Source: Diogma glabrata (lineage: Eukaryota > Arthropoda > Insecta > Diptera > Cylindrotomidae). From it: DNA of 64,000 nt. A program made the position numbers and the translations under genes. The notes below the pieces were generated by a model. The model saw nothing but the letters and a program-made list of their open reading frames with translations. It made no database searches and was not told where the DNA came from. Below, in pieces: positions 58,448-64,000 of the stretch; position 1 is the first letter of the stretch; every line of letters starts with the position of its first letter. The DNA lies in the NCBI GenBank assembly GCA_963693315.1, contig OY856188.1, forward strand, positions 147,683,096 through 147,747,095, given 5' to 3'.

Positions 58448-58553
58448 CGCAAGTGTACACAACAACTTCCCAAAGTTTCATGATGATCGGATGAATGGTT
58501 TATTAATGCATAAACGACAAACATACATACTTTCAATTTTATATATATGGATA
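58448..58553 (+). repeat. Probable LINE/SINE 3'-tail fragment
   Basis: CCCAAAGTTTCATGATGATC, then GGATGAATGGTTTATTAATG and a TATATATATGGAT end. Similar tails with ATATATAGAT ends are widespread in insect retroelements. Family not determined. Confidence 0.45.
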
Positions 58554-58774
58554 AGAACAGCTAATTTGTAACAAAAGTTATTTAAAAAAAACAGGATTTG
58601 TGCCACTTTATTTTTCAGTTATAAAATACATTTTTTTTTTTAATTTGGTTTTGGTTTGGTGTAAGTATGAATATATGGACGTTATTTCTGTAATGCTAAT
58701 TGATTTATTTATAATGAATAATGAAATACAAATTCGCATTTAATCAGCCTCCAATGCGGTAACACTCGAAAAAC

Positions 58775-58997
58775 TTAAATTTAACGTTTTTAAGGACTCA
58801 AAAATACAGCTGAACATACCGTCTGCTAATTCATTGGCACTTTCATTAAAATCAAAAAACTTATGTTGTAAGCCAGTTACTCATAAATAGTTCTGTTTTA
58901 TATATTTACATTTTCCTTCAAAATCGTTAGCTTTCTGTAGCCAAATGTTTTACTTTATAACAAAATTTAGTTCAGTCATTTTATTTTATTAATAATA
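58775..58997 (+). repeat. Dispersed 222-bp direct repeat, copy 2
   Basis: Nearly identical to 49678-49899. An additional short repeat (AAGAACAGC...AACAAAAGTTATTT) occurs at about 58553 and 58999, bracketing this copy. Confidence 0.88.
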
Positions 58998-59041
58998 TAA
59001 GAACAGCAAACTTTGTAACAAAAGTTATTTTAAAAAAACAG

Positions 59042-60802
59042 AGGTTTAACGGTGGATATAATTCAAAATTATTTAAATAATGGTAGTTTACCACCTGAAT
59101 AAATCGTGCAATAAAGCATAGATATTCACATATGTCACAGCGATGTAAATTGTTTGCTTAATTGTTACTAACCTTTCGACATAAAATAAAATAATCGGCT
59201 ACAAATTTAATATAAGTAAAGGAGCAATCACGATTACTTATTTTGCTAACGCGTTTTTTAAGAGAAATGGGTTGGAAAAAAAATCTTTTTTTTTCAGTGT
59301 AAGATATTGTATAACAATTTGTCTAAAGTAGGACATTTTTATAGTAAAGTAGGACGTAGGACATTCTTGCTCCAAAGTAGGACTGTCCTACCGAAAGTAG
59401 GACACGTGGCAACCCTATACCAGTTAGATGTTATCAATATCATTATCAATTCATGTCATTGAGAATATTATCAATAACTGTTATTGAAAACGTTATTGAA
59501 ACCATGCTCCCGAAAAACATTTTTGGACCGTGCAGTTACACGTCCGTAAAATGTCAGTCCAAAATTACAACAAAAATTTCAATTAGTATGATCAAAATAA
59601 ACGAATACCTACCGAAGCTTGAAAATAAAATGCAACGAGGAGTAAAAGTGATTCGTTGTTTACGAAATCTTGACGATGAAAACCAAAACTAAATTCAAAT
59701 TAATGCATTAATTAGCCGCGTTTAGACCGATATTTTACAGTCCGTAATCACCGTAAAATGTACCTACAAGAAAAAGATAAACGATTGCAAACGAAGTTTA
59801 AGATACTGAAAAATCGTTTGAGCGAAAATCGTAACTATCATTTGTTCATGTGCTTTCGAAGTGATTAAATGTTTAAAATTAACATTGTGTAGTATAGTTC
59901 TAAATATATAAAAATAATTATTTTAATTTAAAAAAGTTTAAATTTAAAGTGAATAATAGGCTAGGTAATTATATATTATAAATATTTTATTTGGCTCATA
60001 TGTACATATATATATGTATATTGGAGAAATAAACTTATTTAGTTGTAGCCATTAAATTTCGATCTCAATGTCTCTATCATGTATTAGCAAGCATTTCCTG
60101 GAATGATTTTATAATTTTTTTTTATCTTAACGGTAGTTTTAGTACAACAAAACTATGTATACTGAAACTTTATAATTTTATTGTATTAAAACTTTTATAT
60201 ATATGTTTTTTTAGTGTCAAAAACAAATCAAGATAACATATACCACATGATAATTCAATAGAAGCTTCACAAGCTGCTGATATTGATGTTCTAATAGACG
60301 AAAATTTATTACTCATACACCAACAAACCGCTACTCCTGTTTTAAGAAGTAATTGTTTCGTTGTAGAAGCAGAAACATTGGCCGAAAAATGTATATGTTT
60401 TAATTAATATTTAATTATTATTATTGAAATACTATTATTTTATTATTATTATTGAAATACTGAAAGTTTGTGATTTTTTTAAAATTATTAATACTGAATT
60501 ATATTTACAATTTTAATAATAATTATTTTTATATGAATAGTTTTTAATTAATATTTTATTATTATTGTTATTAAAATATTGTGATTTTTTTTGTATCATT
60601 TATACTGAAATATTATTTATAGTTTTAATAGTAATTATGTTTATATCTGTATATTTAAATTAAATAAATTATTAATGTTTATATGTATTATTTATCTGTG
60701 ATTTCGGTGGCTATTTGTAATGCCAGGACACCTTAAAAGTAACTGGTGATTTGTAACTACCAAGTCACCGTAAAATAACCACCATTAAGTTGGTTTTTTG
60801 TT
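59042..60802. other. AT-rich region with one coding-like stretch
   Basis: Mostly featureless. At 60253-60408 (plus) about 50 codons read with balanced codon use (SIEASQAADIDVLIDENLLL, VLRSNCFVVEAETLAEKCIC) and end at TAA, but no start or clear splice acceptor in frame was found and no family is recognised. ACCGTAAAAT motifs occur near 59750 and 60770. Confidence 0.35.
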
Positions 60803-60910
60803 GGTGAGTTTTGTCAGTCTTATGTCGGTGAATTTTAGTCAGTCTAATGTCGGTGAATTTAAGTCATTCTTAAGTCAGTTAACTTAAGTCAGTCTTATGT
60901 TGGTGAATAT
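60803..60910. repeat. 25-bp tandem repeat, about 4 copies
   Basis: Units of the form GGTGAATTTTAGTCAGTCTA plus ATGTC start at 60803, 60827, 60852 and 60877, with a partial unit at 60902. It overlaps the end of the possible exon at 60895-61104. Confidence 0.82.
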
Positions 60911-61104
60911 AACCAATAGTTTTCGTTATTAGTCGTTGCTATCGGATAAGTTCGATTACTACAGACTTGTTGGACGCCCCAAGGTCTTCCACAATACGGA
61001 CTATTTACACACTTTTTCCCATAAAAGTCTGCAAAATAACCACACAGTCCCAAGTCCTTAAACGGTAATTTGTCACTGCAAAATTTACATTTTGTTTTTC
61101 GGGG
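60895..61104 (-). CDS. Possible cysteine-rich C-terminal exon, unrecognised
   Basis: After an acceptor-like TTATCACAG (AG at 61106-61105) the minus strand is open for 69 codons to TAA. It has six cysteines (CKFC, then GLCGYF, KKCVN, YCGRPW, QVCSN) and varied codon use unlike the surrounding AT-rich noise. No protein family is recognised. The ORF continues upstream to 61248 only by reading through the pogo-like MITE end. It may be a real exon, a relic, or chance. Confidence 0.3.
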   Translation of the reverse strand, partial: PRKTKCKFCSDKLPFKDLGLCGYFADFYGKKCVNSPYCGRPWGVQQVCSNRTYPIATTNNENYWLYSPT

Positions 61105-61121
61105 CTGTGATAATACATATA

Positions 61122-62527
61122 CAGTAATCCCTCCGACTGCGCGGTAGTTCCGTTCCAGAAAAACAGCGCGCAATACAAAACCGCCCAATGTGAACCCTAT
61201 TTTGCATGAAAATGGGGGGTTCGGTTCCAAATTTTGAAAAAAATTCAAAAAAAAATAATTTAAAGTTATAATTAAACAAAAATGAATACATATAGCCTGA
61301 AAAACATGTATTACTTCGACAACTCTTAAAAAGAAAACACTTCATAAGTTAACAGATAAATTAACATAAATAACATTTCAAAAAACAACTCAAATTTAAA
61401 AAAATAATATCAATAATATGAATTTGTTTAGAATATTCTTACTGGCTTCTTACTGAACTGAATTTCTAATGCAAATTGCTACATATATGGGTCATTCTTT
61501 TACAAAACGAACACATTTTTGATTTGGCTGAAATTTTTTTAGGACTTTTATAGGAAAATTTCCAAATTCCCATTTCCCAAGAAAAAAAGATATACGTGCT
61601 CGAGAATTTTTTTTTTTCGAAGACTTATTTGCTGGAAGACTTATTTGCAAAGATTCATAACTTCGGTTCTGGTAATGATAGAAATTTTTTTCTGTTTTAT
61701 TTTAAAGCTATAAGGTGAACTTTAAAAAAAAATTGTTATCTACAAAAATTATAAACAAATTCCTATGTGTAAACAGTTTAGCAATAAGTCAGACACTTTC
61801 TCTCTGACACCTGCAATTTTGCTCTCTCGTGTACGAGTAGCATTAGAAATAAACTAATTTATCGAGCGCGGAAAGACAAAAAATTCCATAAATTTTTGTT
61901 GTCCCGCGCTGGATAAATTAATTTATTTCTAACAGTAAAACTATTTTCTCCATTGAACGTAGAATACGATGGTTATATCAAATACTCTTTATTTTTGTAG
62001 AGCAATCACTAAAAATCGATTTTAATATTTTATTTGTTTATAAAAATCGGAATTTGCTAATAATTTTTATTAAATATATTTTTTTATTAAAATTCCATCT
62101 CTTAACTTTAAAATAAAATAAAACAAAAGCTTCTATCATTAATAGAACCGAAGTTATGAATTTTTGAAAATAAACCGTCAAGCCGAAAATCACGAAATTC
62201 TCGAAATTTAGATCGCCTCCATTTTCCAAAAAAAAATCCTCGAACACGTATATTTTTTTCAATATCATACCCGTTAATTTTTTAAGCCAAATCACAAATG
62301 CGTGATTTTGTTCAAATCTGTTCGATTTGTACAAAAATGACCCATATGGCAAATGTAATTTTTTTTTAATTTTAATTGTACGAAATTTACCTACATATTC
62401 TAAAAAAAATTTTTAAACGTCGCGCAGTGTGAAATTTTAATCGCGCATTGCGAAAATTAGTATTGAAAACTCATCTCGCGCAGTGGGAATCGCGCAGTTA
62501 AAACCCGCGCAGTTGGAGGGATTACTG
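61122..62527. mobile_element. Pogo/Tigger-like MITE with TA duplication
   Basis: CAGTAATCCCTCCGACTGCG at the left and, reversed, CAGTAATCCCTCCAACTGCG at the right, flanked by TA (61120-61121, 62528-62529). Subterminal GCGCG-rich motifs occur on both sides. No transposase; a second element is nested inside. Confidence 0.87.
61488..62344. mobile_element. Nested mariner-like MITE with TA duplication
   Basis: TGGGTCATTCTTTTACAAAA at the left and, reversed, TGGGTCATTTTTGTACAAAT at the right, each bordered by TA. A central inverted repeat (TAATTTATC(G/C)AGCGCGG) lies near 61855-61920. The open frame at 62038-62352 on the minus strand follows the TIR and is not a recognised gene. Confidence 0.8.
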
Positions 62528-62529
62528 TA

Positions 62530-63247
62530 TAAGGTTTTAATATAAATAATAATGAAAAAACGGTGGTTTTAATTTCTTATAAATTTTATTTAAATATGAT
62601 TTTGATAAAGCAATAATTTAATAAATAAGTTTTTTCCTAATTAATCCGTAATTATTTTCATAATTATGTTGTGTAATTCTGGATATTGGTTAATAACCCC
62701 TCTGTCTATTTACCATCATTCTATAAATAAATAAATAAAAACAATTTTAAAATAACATATATATCATTATATATAACTATTATATTTGTATGGAATTGAA
62801 ATATTAAGATTCATCAAATTTTAGGTTAGAGAATAGAGATTATACGTTTCCAATTAAATTGAATTATTAAATAAATATATATATTTCTTATGTGTAAAAA
62901 AAATTATCTGTTCTATATTTTTATTTGTTTAAAATATCACATGTTATTAAATTTAAGGCTTTTTATGACAATAATAATAAAAGCAACAATAAATACCAAT
63001 TAATTTATATAACTCACATACTATCACTTATGAAATATTACAAAAATGTCCGACTATTGTTCACAAAAATAAGAGACAATGCACCCCTTTAAGCAAAAGA
63101 AACGGATCGCTAAAAGCGAAGCATAAACGAAACATTTATGAGCTCTTTTTTCCTGTGATAAAATATGCATCGCAAAAGTAATACATAAATGTTATGCGTA
63201 CGATACACAAAAACGTATTACAAAACCGAAACATTTTAGTTACATTA
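62530..63247. other. AT-rich spacer
   Basis: No ORF, RNA gene or repeat recognised. Confidence 0.5.
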
Positions 63248-63475
63248 AGGCCCGCTATACACTTGAGCTAAACTATGTGAACTATGCGAACTATGTTTTT
63301 TGTATACAACGTAATTATAAAAAAAAACATTACGGAAACAAATAATTTAAAAAAAGAAAATAAAAAAGGAAACATTACATTCATTATATTTTGTTTAAAA
63401 AATATTATTCGCGTTAAAACATTATTTTTTTAAAAACATAGTTCGCATAGTTTAGCTCAAGTGTATAGAGGGCCT
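63248..63475. mobile_element. MITE with AGGCCC ends
   Basis: AGGCCCGCTATACACTTGAG at the left and, reversed, AGGCCCTCTATACACTTGAG at the right, with TIRs of about 40 bp continuing through CTAAACTATG. The centre is A-rich. The flanking TTA/AA gives no certain target duplication. Confidence 0.8.
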
Positions 63476-64000
63476 AAAGTTCTTCGTTTATATTACGCTT
63501 ACGTAACACTTTTTTTAAGGTTATGTCAAATCCTTTATATTACACTTACGTAACACTTTATTTGAAGGTTATGTAAATTGCTTAAACTGTCAAATATATA
63601 TTATCCCAATTCGCGCGTGAAGAAAACATTATTAAATCAAAATATAATTATTTTATTATTAATTTTTGTTTAAACTAAGATTAATTAAAAAAGTAAAAAG
63701 CTAAGCTTAAACTAGTTAACGGAATAGGAAAAGGTAATATTTTTGTTAATTTTATCATACGTATTATAAATATGTTTTTTTATATTCAAAATAACATATA
63801 ATTATACAAAATATTTTTCACATTATGTGAACAAAATTTTGTATACATATTTGAATTTAATACATTTTACTTTATATTTATTTTATATTTATATAAGAAA
63901 GAAAACTTTATATAAGAAAGAAAGTAACTTGTGATATTTTATTTAGCCTTGTATTTGTGAAATATGAAATATTTTAATTGAATTTGATTAAACGAAATAT
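63476..64000. other. AT-rich end of window with a short tandem duplication
   Basis: TATATTAC(G/A)CTTACGTAAC followed by ACTTT and AAGGTTATGT occurs twice (about 63489 and 63537). Nothing else is recognised. Confidence 0.5.

Noticed and set aside
62038..62352. 104-aa minus-strand ORF
   Set aside because: It lies in the right end of the nested mariner-like MITE and starts in its TIR; no similarity is recognised.

Overview
The window is AT-rich eukaryotic DNA, almost certainly from an insect. The evidence is spliced host exons, an env-bearing gypsy-type retrovirus (errantivirus), Jockey-like and RTE-like non-LTR elements, hAT and pogo/Tigger transposase relics, tRNA-like SINE heads and many terminal-inverted-repeat elements. 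No bacterial signal was seen. The species cannot be named from the sequence.

Left part (333-27735): a young Ty3/gypsy-type LTR retrotransposon with 1.56-kb LTRs, a 4-bp ACCC target duplication and a Lys-type primer site. Its gag is split at 4952 by a second, complete LTR element on the opposite strand (4953-19045, 1218-bp LTRs, GTAC duplication). That inner element has uninterrupted gag, pol and env. Pol has no ATG start and follows a UUUAAAC slippery heptamer at the gag stop. It also carries seven in-frame 162-bp repeats between protease and reverse transcriptase, and five 133-bp repeats in the 3' UTR. The outer pol is split again by a Jockey-like LINE (about 20496-24193).

Middle (27740-47190): relics of a hAT transposase (29.6-31.7 kb), a tRNA-like SINE head (31.9 kb) and a Tigger/pogo transposase (32.1-34.0 kb). 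They are followed by an RTE/CFDP2-like LINE (about 34.8-47.0 kb) that has been broken apart by three other LINE insertions, one of which contains a fourth.

Host gene (47205-49187, minus strand): the first two coding exons of DNA polymerase epsilon subunit 2 (POLE2), with matching splice phases and an E2F-like site upstream. No later exons were found, so the LINE cluster, and perhaps everything to its left, probably lies in the next intron. Intron 1 holds two hairpin elements.

Right part (49.2-64 kb): mostly non-autonomous DNA transposons and MITEs, several nested in each other, plus LINE fragments and short tandem repeats. One possible cysteine-rich exon lies at 60895-61104 on the minus strand. 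The only features that look functional at sequence level are the inner errantivirus and the POLE2 exons.
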